From Gammaproteobacteria bacterium (GTDB lineage: Bacteria > Pseudomonadota > Gammaproteobacteria > Enterobacterales > Alteromonadaceae), in contig JAHKAA010000005.1 of assembly GCA_018825965.1 (NCBI GenBank), positions 20,394-84,393 of the forward strand: a stretch of 64,000 nucleotides of DNA. Reading direction: 5' to 3'. The notes under the pieces were generated by a model, which was not told the DNA's origin, made no database searches, and saw nothing but the letters and a program-made list of their open reading frames with translations. Position numbers and translations under genes: made by a program. This document shows, in pieces, positions 35,444 through 44,271 of this stretch (positions are counted from its first letter, which is position 1; the number at the start of each line of letters is the position of its first letter).

Positions 35444-37714
35444 ATGACAGATATTATGATATCCAATGAAGGGACGGAGCAGTTGCCACTGCGCCGTTTT
35501 ACAGAAGAAGCCTACCTGAATTATTCGATGTACGTCATTATGGATAGGGCCTTGCCCTTTATTGGTGACGGATTAAAACCAGTACAACGCCGTATTATTT
35601 ATGCGATGTCAGAGCTGGGGTTATCCCATCTGGCGAAATATAAAAAATCAGCCCGTACCGTAGGTGATGTCTTAGGTAAATTCCACCCTCATGGTGACAG
35701 CGCCTGTTATGAAGCTATGGTGTTGATGGCTCAGCCTTTTTCTTATCGTTACCCGCTGGTCGATGGGCAGGGCAACTGGGGGGCGCCTGATGATCCAAAG
35801 TCCTTTGCGGCCATGCGTTATACCGAAGCCAAGTTATCCCGTTTTAGCGAAGTATTACTGAACGAGCTGGGGCAGGGCACAGTGGACTGGGTGCCAAACT
35901 TTGACGGCACTCTGGATGAACCCCGCACTTTACCTGCGCGTTTACCGCATATTTTGCTCAATGGCGTGACAGGTATAGCCGTTGGTATGGCAACAGATAT
36001 TCCGCCGCATAATGCCCGTGAAGTCGCCAATGCTACCGCCTTTTTACTGGATAACCCAAAAGCCACTATTCCGGATCTGATGCAGTATATTCAGGGGCCG
36101 GACTATCCAACGGACGCGGAAATTATCAGCCCGGCGCACGAGTTGCAGGCCATTTATGAAACAGGCCGCGGCAGTATCAAGATGCGTGGTTTGTATCAGT
36201 TGGAAGATGGCGACATTATCATCACGGCTTTACCGCATCAGACATCCGGCTCGAAAGTACTGGAACAGATAGCGGCTCAGATGAATGCGAAAAAGCTGCC
36301 TATGGTCAGTGACTTACGTGATGAATCTGATCATGAAAACCCAACCCGTATTGTGATAGTGCCCCGCTCAAACCGCATCGACGTTGAGCAGTTAATGGCG
36401 CATTTATTTGCCACTACGGATCTGGAAAAAAGCTATCGCGTGAATTTAAACATTCTGGGCCTGGATCAGCGGCCACGGGTGAAGAATTTACTGGAGATTT
36501 TATCTGAATGGCTGGTGTTCCGCCGCGACACAGTGCGTCGTCGTCTGCAGTTCCGCCTGGATAAAGTGCTGGATCGTTTGCATGTGTTAGAAGCCTTGTT
36601 GATTGCGTTTTTAAACATCGACGAAGTGATTAAAATTATCCGCGAAAACGATCAGCCCAAGCCGGTGTTAATGGCGCATTTTGGTATTACTGAGCGTCAG
36701 GCCGAAGCCATACTGGAATTAAAGTTACGTCACCTGGCTAAGCTTGAAGAGATGAAAATCCGCGGCGAACAAGCCGAGCTGGAAAAAGAGCGTGACTACT
36801 TAGAAGGTATTTTAGGTTCAGAGAAAAAGCTGACCAGGCTGATTCGTGAAGAACTGTTAGCTGATGCTGAAAAATATGGCGACAACCGCAGAAGCCCACT
36901 AGTGATGCGCGAAGAAGCCAAAGCATTGAGCGAAAAAGAATTACTGCCAAGTGAGCCTGTTACCGTCGTACTGTCAGAAAAAGGCTGGGTGCGCTGCGCC
37001 AAAGGCCATGATATCGATGGCAACAGTTTGCAATACAAAGCCGGAGATGGTTTTAAAGCTGCAGCTTCCGGACGAAGTAACAGATACGCGGCTTTTATTG
37101 ATTCATCAGGTCGCAGCTTTGCCGCTGAAGCCCATGATTTACCTTCTGCCCGTGGTCAGGGCGAGCCGTTAACAGGCCGCTTTACCTTAGTGGCTGGGGA
37201 AAATTTTGAACATGTGCTGATGGCGGAAGACAGCCAGAAGTTATTACTGGCCAGTGATGCAGGTTATGGTTTTGTTGGCACCTTTGCCGATTTAGTCAGC
37301 CGCAATAAAGCCGGTAAAGCTGTGTTAACTTTACCAACTGGCGCTAAGGTATTGGCTCCAATCCCTATTAAAAATCCGGAAACGGATTTAGTAGTGGCTA
37401 TCAGTACCGAGGGTCGCATGCTGGTGTTCCCTGTGGCCGATTTACCACAACTGAGCAAAGGCAAAGGCAATAAGATTTTGTCTATTCCATCGGCCAGAGC
37501 TGCCAGCCGTGAAGAGTATCTGAAACTCTTAACCGTAGTGCCTGCAGCCACAGCTGTGACTTTAGTGGCTGGTAAACGCAAAATGACCATCAAAGTGGAT
37601 GATTTAGCGCATTACATGGGCGAACGGGGCCGTCGTGGTAACAAGCTGCCTCGTGGTTTACAGCGCATCGATGAGCTGCAGACGGGTGAAGTGGCTGGTG
37701 ATGCTACGGAATAG
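35444..37714 (+). CDS. parC: DNA topoisomerase IV subunit A ParC
   Basis: The breakage-reunion subunit of topoisomerase IV. 756 residues. The catalytic tyrosine is in [11 protein letters not shown] (~residue 126). The quinolone-determining region reads [10 protein letters not shown], with Ser and Glu at the positions equivalent to E. coli 80 and 84, the susceptible form. The C-terminal third is the beta-pinwheel that binds DNA (repeats like [13 protein letters not shown]). It is encoded after parE with only the TPR gene between them. Confidence 0.97.
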   Translation: MTDIMISNEGTEQLPLRRFTEEAYLNYSMYVIMDRALPFIGDGLKPVQRRIIYAMSELGLSHLAKYKKSARTVGDVLGKFHPHGDSACYEAMVLMAQPFSYRYPLVDGQGNWGAPDDPKSFAAMRYTEAKLSRFSEVLLNELGQGTVDWVPNFDGTLDEPRTLPARLPHILLNGVTGIAVGMATDIPPHNAREVANATAFLLDNPKATIPDLMQYIQGPDYPTDAEIISPAHELQAIYETGRGSIKMRGLYQLEDGDIIITALPHQTSGSKVLEQIAAQMNAKKLPMVSDLRDESDHENPTRIVIVPRSNRIDVEQLMAHLFATTDLEKSYRVNLNILGLDQRPRVKNLLEILSEWLVFRRDTVRRRLQFRLDKVLDRLHVLEALLIAFLNIDEVIKIIRENDQPKPVLMAHFGITERQAEAILELKLRHLAKLEEMKIRGEQAELEKERDYLEGILGSEKKLTRLIREELLADAEKYGDNRRSPLVMREEAKALSEKELLPSEPVTVVLSEKGWVRCAKGHDIDGNSLQYKAGDGFKAAASGRSNRYAAFIDSSGRSFAAEAHDLPSARGQGEPLTGRFTLVAGENFEHVLMAEDSQKLLLASDAGYGFVGTFADLVSRNKAGKAVLTLPTGAKVLAPIPIKNPETDLVVAISTEGRMLVFPVADLPQLSKGKGNKILSIPSARAASREEYLKLLTVVPAATAVTLVAGKRKMTIKVDDLAHYMGERGRRGNKLPRGLQRIDELQTGEVAGDATE

Positions 37715-37733
37715 ACCCTTGGGCTTGCTTTGC

Positions 37734-37760
37734 GGGCGACCATAAAGGTCGCCCCTACAG
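37734..37760 (-). repeat. GTAG-type REP hairpin downstream of parC
   Basis: GGGCGACC (37734-37741) and GGTCGCCC (37747-37754) form a perfect stem; on the minus strand it is preceded by CTGTAG. A GTAG followed by a hairpin is the REP layout recognised by RAYT transposases. It lies 20 bp past the parC stop codon. Confidence 0.65.
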
Positions 37761-37778
37761 TAATTAGGGATGGTCGTT

Positions 37779-37800
37779 GTAGGGTTTATCCCCGCCCGTT
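37779..37800 (+). repeat. Second, degenerate GTAG repeat facing the first
   Basis: GTAGGGTTTATCCCCGCCCG on the plus strand has the GTAG head of a REP but an incomplete stem; GTTTATCCCCG can only pair imperfectly with CGGGGAAAC about 25 bases further on. It is head-to-head with the repeat at 37734-37760, giving a BIME-like pair. Confidence 0.45.
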
Positions 37801-37869
37801 TACTGCAGCGTCAAATACGACGGGGAAACAGATCAAACCAGACAAAAGCTGCCAAACCGTTATACTCAG

Positions 37870-37897
37870 GCCCTTGTAAAATACAGGGGCTTTTTTT
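37870..37897 (+). terminator. Intrinsic terminator ending one base before the plsC start
   Basis: GCCCTTGT (37870-37877) pairs with ACAGGGGC (37883-37890) with one G-T wobble, followed by seven Ts and the plsC GTG at 37899. It would stop transcripts coming from parC. The plsC Shine-Dalgarno (AGGGG) lies in its 3' arm. A TATACT box at 37861-37866 could start plsC transcripts inside the left arm, which would not form the full stem. Confidence 0.65.
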
Positions 37898-37898
37898 A

Positions 37899-38639
37899 GT
37901 GTTAGCTATTCTACGTTTGGTGCTGGTCGCCATTTTTATTGTATGCAGTGCCTTAGTGGGTTTGCTGATCTGTCTGGTTCGTCCTTTTTATGTTCCGAAC
38001 GTGGCTTTGTTTTCTGGCTGGTATGGCTGGGCTGCATGGATTTTTGGTTTAAAAGTGGAAGTGCGCCAGGCTCCTGAAGTGACAGCTGCTATGCCTTGTG
38101 TGTTTTTGGCTAACCATCAGAACAACTACGATTTATTTACTATCAGCAAAGCTTTATTGCCAGGTACTGTGACCATAGGTAAAAAAAGCCTGAAGTGGAT
38201 CCCGTTTTTTGGCCAGCTGTATTGGCTTAGTGGCAATATTCTGATCGACAGAGCGAACAAGTCGAAAGCCGTCGGCACCATGCAAGGTGCTGTAGATCGT
38301 ATAGTGCAGGACAAGGTGTCTGTCTGGGTATTTCCTGAAGGTACCCGCAGTTATGGTCGTGGTTTATTGCCTTTTAAAACCGGTGCTTTTCATATAGCGC
38401 AACAAGCCAAAGTGCCGCTGGTGCCTATTTGTATGAGCAACACCAGCAAAGTACGCTTAAACAAATGGAACAATGGCAGAGTGATTATTGAAATCATGCC
38501 GCCTGTATACCCTGAAACAGGAATTCCGGCCCGTGAGCTGGCTGAAACAATACGGCAACAGATGGCAGATAAGATTAAGCTGCTTGATAGCGAAGTGGCA
38601 ACCGACTACACTGCCGACTCATTGACTGTCACGGGGTAA
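37899..38639 (+). CDS. plsC: 1-acyl-sn-glycerol-3-phosphate acyltransferase PlsC
   Basis: Makes phosphatidic acid from lysophosphatidic acid at the inner membrane. A GTG start at 37899 gives 246 residues, matching E. coli PlsC (245), with AGGGG about nine bases before it; the longer open frame to 37770 crosses a repeat and a terminator and is rejected. Visible: N-terminal membrane helix, NHQNNYD (HX4D catalytic box), GKKSLKWIPFFGQLYWLSGNILIDR, FPEGTRS and VPLVPICMSN. It is located downstream of parC as in E. coli. Confidence 0.94.
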   Translation: MLAILRLVLVAIFIVCSALVGLLICLVRPFYVPNVALFSGWYGWAAWIFGLKVEVRQAPEVTAAMPCVFLANHQNNYDLFTISKALLPGTVTIGKKSLKWIPFFGQLYWLSGNILIDRANKSKAVGTMQGAVDRIVQDKVSVWVFPEGTRSYGRGLLPFKTGAFHIAQQAKVPLVPICMSNTSKVRLNKWNNGRVIIEIMPPVYPETGIPARELAETIRQQMADKIKLLDSEVATDYTADSLTVTG

Positions 38640-38643
38640 TATC

Positions 38644-39042
38644 ATGGAAAACTGGCAAGAATTTACTGAAGACACCATAGCTGCACTGATGGAAGATGGC
38701 AGCGATCCGGATGCGGAATACACCATAGAGCACCATTTTTACCATGAAGATTTTGCCCGCTTAGAAAAACTGGCTGTTGAAGTCTTTAAATTAGGCTACG
38801 AAGTCACAGACGCCGAAGAAGTTGAATTTGAAGAAGGCGGCACTGCCTGGGTATTCGACGCTATTCGTGAACAATCTCTGGACGGCGCCAGCATCACAGC
38901 AGACGCCATCAAACTGGAAGCCTTAGCGCAGAAGTTTGGTGTGGAATACGACGGCTGGGGCACCTACTTTGAAGGTGGTGAAGAGGGCGACGACGAAGAC
39001 TTCGACGATGAAGACGATGGCGAAGAAGCACCACGTCACTAA
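38644..39042 (+). CDS. rraB: Regulator of ribonuclease E activity RraB
   Basis: Binds RNase E and changes the set of mRNAs it degrades. 132 residues of the RraB family: DGSDPDAEYTIEHHFYHEDF near the start, the TDAEEVEFEEGGTAWVFDA middle, and WGTYFEGGEEGDDED before a very acidic C-terminal tail. It begins four bases after plsC, so the two are cotranscribed, and is followed by a strong terminator. Confidence 0.93.
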   Translation: MENWQEFTEDTIAALMEDGSDPDAEYTIEHHFYHEDFARLEKLAVEVFKLGYEVTDAEEVEFEEGGTAWVFDAIREQSLDGASITADAIKLEALAQKFGVEYDGWGTYFEGGEEGDDEDFDDEDDGEEAPRH

Positions 39043-39094
39043 GTAAAACCTGTTTTTACCTATTCAGATCTCTACTCTGTTGAGATCAAACAAA

Positions 39095-39123
39095 AAGGCC
39101 AGAGCTACAACTCTGGCCTTTTT
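39095..39123 (+). terminator. Intrinsic terminator after rraB
   Basis: AAGGCCAGAG (39095-39104) pairs perfectly with CTCTGGCCTT (39111-39120), followed by further Ts. The preceding A-run makes it potentially bidirectional. Confidence 0.9.
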
Positions 39124-39204
39124 CTAATACAGTCTTATATTTCTTTTTCGTCTAACCTTGCTACTTTAAAGTATTTTAAGTTATTAATTGGCTCTGCTTT
39201 AATG

Positions 39205-39230
39205 CTTACAGACATACAAATGTCTTTAAG
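39205..39230 (+). promoter_or_regulatory. Leader hairpin overlapping the ribosome binding site of the 40-codon gene
   Basis: CTTACAGACAT (39205-39215) pairs with ATGTCTTTAAG (39220-39230) with one mismatch around ACAA. The 3' arm overlaps the first bases of the AAGGAG Shine-Dalgarno (39228-39233), so the stem could limit translation of the gene at 39241. Alternatively, the dyad is a protein binding site. Confidence 0.45.
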
Positions 39231-39240
39231 GAGAGCAGAG

Positions 39241-39363
39241 ATGGCAAAACAACTGGTGCATTGGTTCGGGTTCTGGCTGGATAAACTTGAACTGCTTGTG
39301 ACTAGAATTGAGCTGGGTGAGCAGGAAAGATCACAAACTCAAATCAATCAAAACCAAAGTTAA
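39241..39363 (+). CDS. Small protein, 40 residues, unknown function
   Basis: A 40-codon gene with a strong AAGGAG site seven bases before ATG. The product begins MAKQLVHWFGFWLDKLELLV, an amphipathic or weakly membrane-seeking helix with three aromatic residues, followed by a polar, Gln/Asn-rich tail ending QINQNQS. There is no recognised family. It stands alone after the rraB terminator and ends 16 bp before the convergent lyase gene. The clear ribosome binding site and structured leader make it more credible than most frames of this size. Confidence 0.55.
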   Translation: MAKQLVHWFGFWLDKLELLVTRIELGEQERSQTQINQNQS

Positions 39364-39379
39364 GCCACATCTTGAGTCG

Positions 39380-40171
39380 CTACTCTGCGGCACTATTTTC
39401 ATAGCAATGTTCCAGCCTGGCTCCGCTCAGTGGCTCAGCAGGGGCAACAACTGATCCTGACAATAGGGCCATTTCGTTTTGTAAACTTTGATAGCAATGT
39501 AAAAACAAGGCTGGACCGTAACTCAATCGTTTGACGCCCAATGCTGCTAACTCTGTTTTATCCGGCAGATCAGCCAGCCACATCAGATTGATCGGTATTT
39601 GAATGGACTGACATAACTGCTGTATAGCCAGGGGCTCTGTCAGGCATGGAATAAAGAGCCCATCAGCTCCTGCGGCTTGATACAAAGCGGCGCGTTGCAT
39701 ACAGAGCTCAACTGCAGTTTGCCCCTCCGCCAACCTTGCCAGATAAATATCAGTTCTGGCGTTAATAAATAACTCTTTACCCGCCAGTGCTTCACGGCAG
39801 CTACGAATTTTGGCACAAAGTAACTCAGGGCTTTCATTGCCATCTTCCAGATTGATCCCTGCAACACCTGAGGCCACCAGCTGTACCACTAGTTTGGCAA
39901 CTTGTTCTGGATCCTTGCTGTACCCCGTCTCAATATCAACAGACAAGGGTAACTTATTCACCCTTTGGATCCGCTTTACAGCGGCAAGAAGCTCGACAAC
40001 AGGTAAATGTTCGCCATCTTTGTATCCCAAAGACCAGGCTAAAGCTGCGCTGGATGTGCCGATGGCTTTGGCACCTTGCTGCTGAGCTAAAACGGCACTG
40101 GCCGGATCCCAGATGTTGATTAAGAGTAAAGGCTCTTTTTGTTGGTGAAGCTGGTGAAAGTATGAGGGCAT
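39380..40171 (-). CDS. Isocitrate lyase / PEP mutase family protein
   Basis: A 263-residue single-domain enzyme of the ICL/PEP mutase superfamily. ATG at 40169-40171 (MPSYFHQLHQQ) follows AGGAT; a TTG six codons earlier is less likely. LLLINIWDPASAVLAQQQGAKAIGTSS, the metal-binding LSVDIETGY and VAGINLEDG are the superfamily strands. The catalytic lyase loop (KKCGH-type) of true isocitrate or methylisocitrate lyases is not visible, so it is more likely a PEP-mutase-like or oxaloacetate-decarboxylase-like member; the substrate is unknown. Confidence 0.8.
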   Translation of the reverse strand: MPSYFHQLHQQKEPLLLINIWDPASAVLAQQQGAKAIGTSSAALAWSLGYKDGEHLPVVELLAAVKRIQRVNKLPLSVDIETGYSKDPEQVAKLVVQLVASGVAGINLEDGNESPELLCAKIRSCREALAGKELFINARTDIYLARLAEGQTAVELCMQRAALYQAAGADGLFIPCLTEPLAIQQLCQSIQIPINLMWLADLPDKTELAALGVKRLSYGPALFLHCYQSLQNEMALLSGSVVAPAEPLSGARLEHCYENSAAE

Positions 40172-40267
40172 GATGTTTATCCTGTTCAATGACGAAACTC
40201 ATACTAAAGCGCCTTTGTACTTTTGTCTGGCCAGTTCCGGCACTGAACAGCAAATCTATCCGATCTA

Positions 40268-40296
40268 GTCGCAACAACGTTCCCGACAGTTGCGAC
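40268..40296. promoter_or_regulatory. Inverted repeat upstream of the lyase gene
   Basis: GTCGCAAC (40268-40275) and GTTGCGAC (40289-40296) are perfect inverted copies with a 13-bp spacer, 97 bp ahead of the lyase start. The spacing (half-site centres 21 bp apart, two helical turns) suits a dimeric regulator. It may also pair in RNA. Confidence 0.4.
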
Positions 40297-40317
40297 ATAC
40301 CGTCCTTCCATGGACAT

Positions 40318-40340
40318 AAAAAAGGCAGCCGGAGCTGCCT
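40318..40340 (-). terminator. Intrinsic terminator of the TonB-dependent receptor gene
   Basis: AGGCAGC (40323-40329) pairs with GCTGCCT (40334-40340); on the minus strand it is followed by a run of Ts. It lies about 20 bp after the receptor stop codon. Confidence 0.88.
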
Positions 40341-40358
40341 TGAGTAGAGTTAACCTGC

Positions 40359-42761
40359 TTAGAAACGATAACTCAAATCGGCGTAATAAGAGCCGCCGTT
40401 AAAGCCAAAAGGCGCATTGGTGTTCGGGTACATAAAGATCCCATTGAAGCTGTTGATCGTCGGTTGTTTATCCGGATAGGTATCAAACAGATTGTTTGCG
40501 CCAAAACCAAAACGTAAGTCATCGGTCAGCTCATAGTGGAAGGTAATATCTACTGTGGTTTTGCCGCTGTAGGTTTTGTCTCCTGTGGCATAACCAATAG
40601 TGTAAGGACCAAAATAGTTTAGCCTCAGGTTGGTTTGCAGCTGTTTATAATCCTGCGTCAGGCTCCAGACCGCGCCTTTGTTTGGGTTGGCTTTGGTTAA
40701 GCGGACCTGTTCTACCCGGTCAAAGAGTTTGGTTTCCAGGCCATCCAGCAAGGCAGGAACCCGAATTGCATCTATGCCGGTGTCGTTGTATTGGGCGCTG
40801 AAAGAAGTTTTCCATTCGCCCCATAAACCCGCGTCCCACTGATAAGCGGCCACAGCTTCCAGACCCTGAGTGGTGGTATCTACTGCGTTGGTAAAGAAGC
40901 GTACTGAGTTGGCTCCTGAGTCGCCCAGAATCTCCGCTAAGGCAGCACTGTCGGCACGGCCAACACTGCCTGTCAGTATCACGCGGTCGTCCAGTTCAAT
41001 ACGGTAAGCATCCAGCGTAAAGCTAAAGCCATCGTCGCCCTGAAAGGTAATACCGGCGCTGAAACTTAAGGCTGACTCCGCTTGTAAATCACCCTGACCT
41101 ATAGCGCGGGTCACAGCTGAAATATTGTTAAAAGTACCGGACTCAGTTGGTGTCAGTACACCGCTTTGTGGATCAGCGACAAAAAGTGTCGACAGGTTGG
41201 AGAAATACAGTTGCTGCACACTGGGAGCACGGAACGCATCGTTGGCTGTGGCGCGCACTGCCCATTGTTCGGTTAACTGATAACGGCCTGATAATTTCCA
41301 GCTGGTATCGCTGCCAAAGTCGGAATAGTCTTCCTGGCGCAGTGCTGCACCCCAGGTGAAATCGTCGGTCAGGGCGTTTTCCAGCTCCAGATAAAGCGCG
41401 GTATTGTGACGCGATTCATCCACTTCTGACTCTGGCGTAAAACCACCAAAACCCTGAATACCTCCGGCTTTATTCTGATACCCATAATTGCGCCATGACA
41501 ACTCTTCACCAGCTTTGATCTGGTAGCTGTTATGACGGCGGCTGAGGCCTGTGGATACCACCAATTCTGAGTCGTTGATAAAGCTGTATCTTTTGCTGGC
41601 ATCTATATTGAAGTTTTGCTCGGCATTCACCAGCTCACCGGCATAAGCGCTGCTTGGGCTGTTTGGGCCAAAAGACGCGTTCAGCGAATTATTGACATAA
41701 TATTGGAAACTGCTTTGACCTGTACCTGCAGATAAGTCCAACCGCCAGTCGGCGACATCAAATTTAACCCCTGCAGTCAAAGAGTAGTCGCCTGATTCCG
41801 GGGCTATTTCCGGCAGATAACCGTCAGGGTAAATTTCCGGGATATTACGGGCATCTTTGGCAATACGATAAAAAGCGCCTGAAGCTGATTCTCTGTGGCT
41901 GGCACCACCAAAAGCATACCATTCTGTAGTGCCCTGTTCGTAACCAGCATTAATAAATACAGACTGTTGCTTAAAGGCGGCATCACCCACTTTGTGGCTT
42001 AAGCGGTTAAAGCTGGCTTCACGTGGGTCTGGTGCGCCGTTAATAGGGTTGTATTGTTCACGGGGATCTAAGCCCGCTCTGTTGGTGCCGTTTTTATGTT
42101 GCTGTTCAACACTCAGGTTCACAAAACCAGTGTCGGCAAAACGAAAGCCTGAATTCAGCGATGCCTTGTAGTATTCACCATCTCCTTCATAGGTCTGGCC
42201 AGCGCTGGCTGCGACTTCACCTGAGCCCGCCTGATCTTTCAGAACTATGTTAATGACACCTGCAATAGCATCTGAACCATACTGAGCTGCAGCGCCGTCA
42301 CGTAATACTTCAATGCGTTTAATAGCAGAGACAGGGATAGTATTCAGATCCACGTTTGAACTGCCACGGCCCATAGTGCCGTTTAAGTGAACCAAAGCTG
42401 TGCCATGCCGTCTTTTACCATTGACCAGGACCAGCGTATGGTCAGGTGATAAACCACGTAAACTAGCTGGTTTTACTGCATCTGAACCATCAGTAATAGA
42501 AGATGTTGGGAAGTTAAAGCTTGGAACCAACATTTGCAGTGCTTTTGCGGTTTCCAGCGCTCCTGTACCTGCCAGTTGAGCTTCATCAATAATATCGATT
42601 GGTGAGCTGGTTTCAGTGGCCGAACGCACTGATAAACGGCTGCCTATAACAGAAATTTTTTCGACCCCGGCCTGCGCCTGTTGCGCCAGAGTGCTGCCGC
42701 TATAAGTACTGCTGATCAGTGCCAAAGTAATAGCTGAGGCCAGTGGAGTTTGTATTGTCAT
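40359..42761 (-). CDS. TonB-dependent outer-membrane receptor
   Basis: An 800-residue receptor for uptake across the outer membrane powered by TonB. ATG at 42759-42761 follows AAAAAGGAT. Order: signal peptide cut near TLAQQ (residues 1-26), a TonB-box-like EKISVIGS, the plug domain (~50-170; VLVNGKRRHGTALV, IKRIEVLRDGAAAQYGSDAIAGVINIVLK), and a 22-strand barrel ending in an aromatic F (YYADLSYRF). The gene stands alone with its own terminator. The ligand cannot be told from sequence; adjacent metabolic genes give only weak hints. Confidence 0.93.
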   Translation of the reverse strand: MTIQTPLASAITLALISSTYSGSTLAQQAQAGVEKISVIGSRLSVRSATETSSPIDIIDEAQLAGTGALETAKALQMLVPSFNFPTSSITDGSDAVKPASLRGLSPDHTLVLVNGKRRHGTALVHLNGTMGRGSSNVDLNTIPVSAIKRIEVLRDGAAAQYGSDAIAGVINIVLKDQAGSGEVAASAGQTYEGDGEYYKASLNSGFRFADTGFVNLSVEQQHKNGTNRAGLDPREQYNPINGAPDPREASFNRLSHKVGDAAFKQQSVFINAGYEQGTTEWYAFGGASHRESASGAFYRIAKDARNIPEIYPDGYLPEIAPESGDYSLTAGVKFDVADWRLDLSAGTGQSSFQYYVNNSLNASFGPNSPSSAYAGELVNAEQNFNIDASKRYSFINDSELVVSTGLSRRHNSYQIKAGEELSWRNYGYQNKAGGIQGFGGFTPESEVDESRHNTALYLELENALTDDFTWGAALRQEDYSDFGSDTSWKLSGRYQLTEQWAVRATANDAFRAPSVQQLYFSNLSTLFVADPQSGVLTPTESGTFNNISAVTRAIGQGDLQAESALSFSAGITFQGDDGFSFTLDAYRIELDDRVILTGSVGRADSAALAEILGDSGANSVRFFTNAVDTTTQGLEAVAAYQWDAGLWGEWKTSFSAQYNDTGIDAIRVPALLDGLETKLFDRVEQVRLTKANPNKGAVWSLTQDYKQLQTNLRLNYFGPYTIGYATGDKTYSGKTTVDITFHYELTDDLRFGFGANNLFDTYPDKQPTINSFNGIFMYPNTNAPFGFNGGSYYADLSYRF

Positions 42762-42976
42762 GTTAAATCCTTTTTTAATCTGCTGTTTTGTGATCATACC
42801 CAATCTTTTATGTAAATATTTTAATAAATTGTGATTTTATATTTCAAATGGATATAAAAGGTTTCACTTTATTAGGTAAATACCTTGTTCCTTTTGGTTC
42901 TGGCTTAGAACTGAACTGAATAGGTCGGAATGCAGACAGCCCCTATACTGGCGGCCTTTACAGCGCGGAATTAGTT

Positions 42977-44266
42977 ATGAAAAACATCAATTTAAACTTA
43001 GCCCTCTGGCAACAGGTGCTACTTGCTATGGTACTGGGGACTGTGGCAGGTTTAGTCTTAGGCGCCGATGCTTTGGTGTTAAAACCTTTGGGCACTGCCT
43101 ATATCAATGCCATTAGAATGCTGGTGATCCCGCTGGTGTTTTTTAGTCTGATTTTAAGTATCACCTCACTGGGGCAAGGCAAAGGCTTAGGTCGTATAGC
43201 CAGTAAAACAGTGGGTTTGTTTTTATTAACCGCCTTGATTGCCAGCCTGATAGGCCTTGGCGTTGGCACTGCCTTTCAATTTGAAACCGGCCAGAATTTA
43301 GTGGCTGCACAAGTCACTGAAAAAGTCATACCTCCTGTCAGCCAGGTGCTGGTGGATTTAATACCAGCCAATCCTATTGCGGCTATGGCGCAAGGCCAGG
43401 TTTTACCTGTGATGTTGTTTGCTATTTTGTTGGGGCTGGCGCTGCGTAATATTGGTGAAAAAGGCGCTGCCATGCTTTCTGTGGTGCGTTCCGGTGCCGA
43501 TATGATGTTTGAAGTTACCCGCCTGGTATTGTTGTTTACCCCTGTCGGGGTTTTTGGTTTGATAGCCTGGGTGGTTGGTACTTATGGTTTAGAGATGCTG
43601 CTGCCGCTGGGCAAGTTTATTCTGGCTATTTATGTCGGTTGTTTGCTGCATATGGGGCTGACCTATGGTGGCTTGGTGCACTTTTTCAGTTCAATGAAAG
43701 TAACAGACTACTTCAAAGCGATCTTCCCTGTGCAGCTGGTTGCCTTTAGCACCTGCTCCAGTTATGCCTCTTTGCCTGCCAGTTACAAAGCTGTGACTGA
43801 AGATCTAAAAGTTTCCAAAGACTATGCCGGTTTTGTCTTGCCTTTAGGCTCGACCATAAATATGGATGGTTGTGGTGGTATTTATCCGGCTATAGCCGCT
43901 ATTTTTATTGCCAGCTTATACGGCATCGAGCTGCAGTTTATTGATTACCTGTTGATTGTGGGCACTGCCACTTTGGCTTCGTTGGGCACTGCTGGAGTAC
44001 CAGGTACAGCGCTGGTGATGCTGACCGTCACTTTATCCGTAGTAGGTTTACCGCTGGAAGGTATTGCTTTTATTGCCGCTATAGACCGTATTATCGATAT
44101 GGCCCGCACTACGACTAATGTCACAGGCGATACTATGGTGGCTTTAGTGATCGCAGAGCAGGAAGGTTTGCTGACAGATCCTCTGACAACAGAAGACTTA
44201 AAAGACGACAGCGCTTATACAAAAGCGCTGTCAGAAACCGCGGTTAGCTGCGACATCCGCAGCTAA
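42977..44266 (+). CDS. Dicarboxylate/amino acid:cation symporter (DAACS)
   Basis: A 429-residue inner-membrane transporter of the DAACS (GltP/DctA) family, using Na+ or H+ to import dicarboxylates or amino acids such as glutamate or aspartate. Eight membrane helices plus two hairpins fit. Signatures are the serine-rich hairpin region FSTCSSYASLPAS, LPLGSTINMDGCGGIYP (NMDG in helix 7) and the helix 8 RIIDMARTTTNVTGD motif. The precise substrate is open. A terminator stem overlaps its last codons, separating it from the convergent PLP enzyme gene. Confidence 0.92.
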   Translation: MKNINLNLALWQQVLLAMVLGTVAGLVLGADALVLKPLGTAYINAIRMLVIPLVFFSLILSITSLGQGKGLGRIASKTVGLFLLTALIASLIGLGVGTAFQFETGQNLVAAQVTEKVIPPVSQVLVDLIPANPIAAMAQGQVLPVMLFAILLGLALRNIGEKGAAMLSVVRSGADMMFEVTRLVLLFTPVGVFGLIAWVVGTYGLEMLLPLGKFILAIYVGCLLHMGLTYGGLVHFFSSMKVTDYFKAIFPVQLVAFSTCSSYASLPASYKAVTEDLKVSKDYAGFVLPLGSTINMDGCGGIYPAIAAIFIASLYGIELQFIDYLLIVGTATLASLGTAGVPGTALVMLTVTLSVVGLPLEGIAFIAAIDRIIDMARTTTNVTGDTMVALVIAEQEGLLTDPLTTEDLKDDSAYTKALSETAVSCDIRS

Positions 44267-44271
44267 CTTTT
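44243..44271 (+). terminator. Terminator embedded in the end of the symporter gene
   Basis: GTTAGCTGCG (44243-44252) and CGCAGCTAAC (44258-44267) are perfect 10-bp arms around a five-base loop, followed by TTTTATAG. The stem includes the last seven sense codons and the TAA stop of the symporter gene. Confidence 0.8.
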
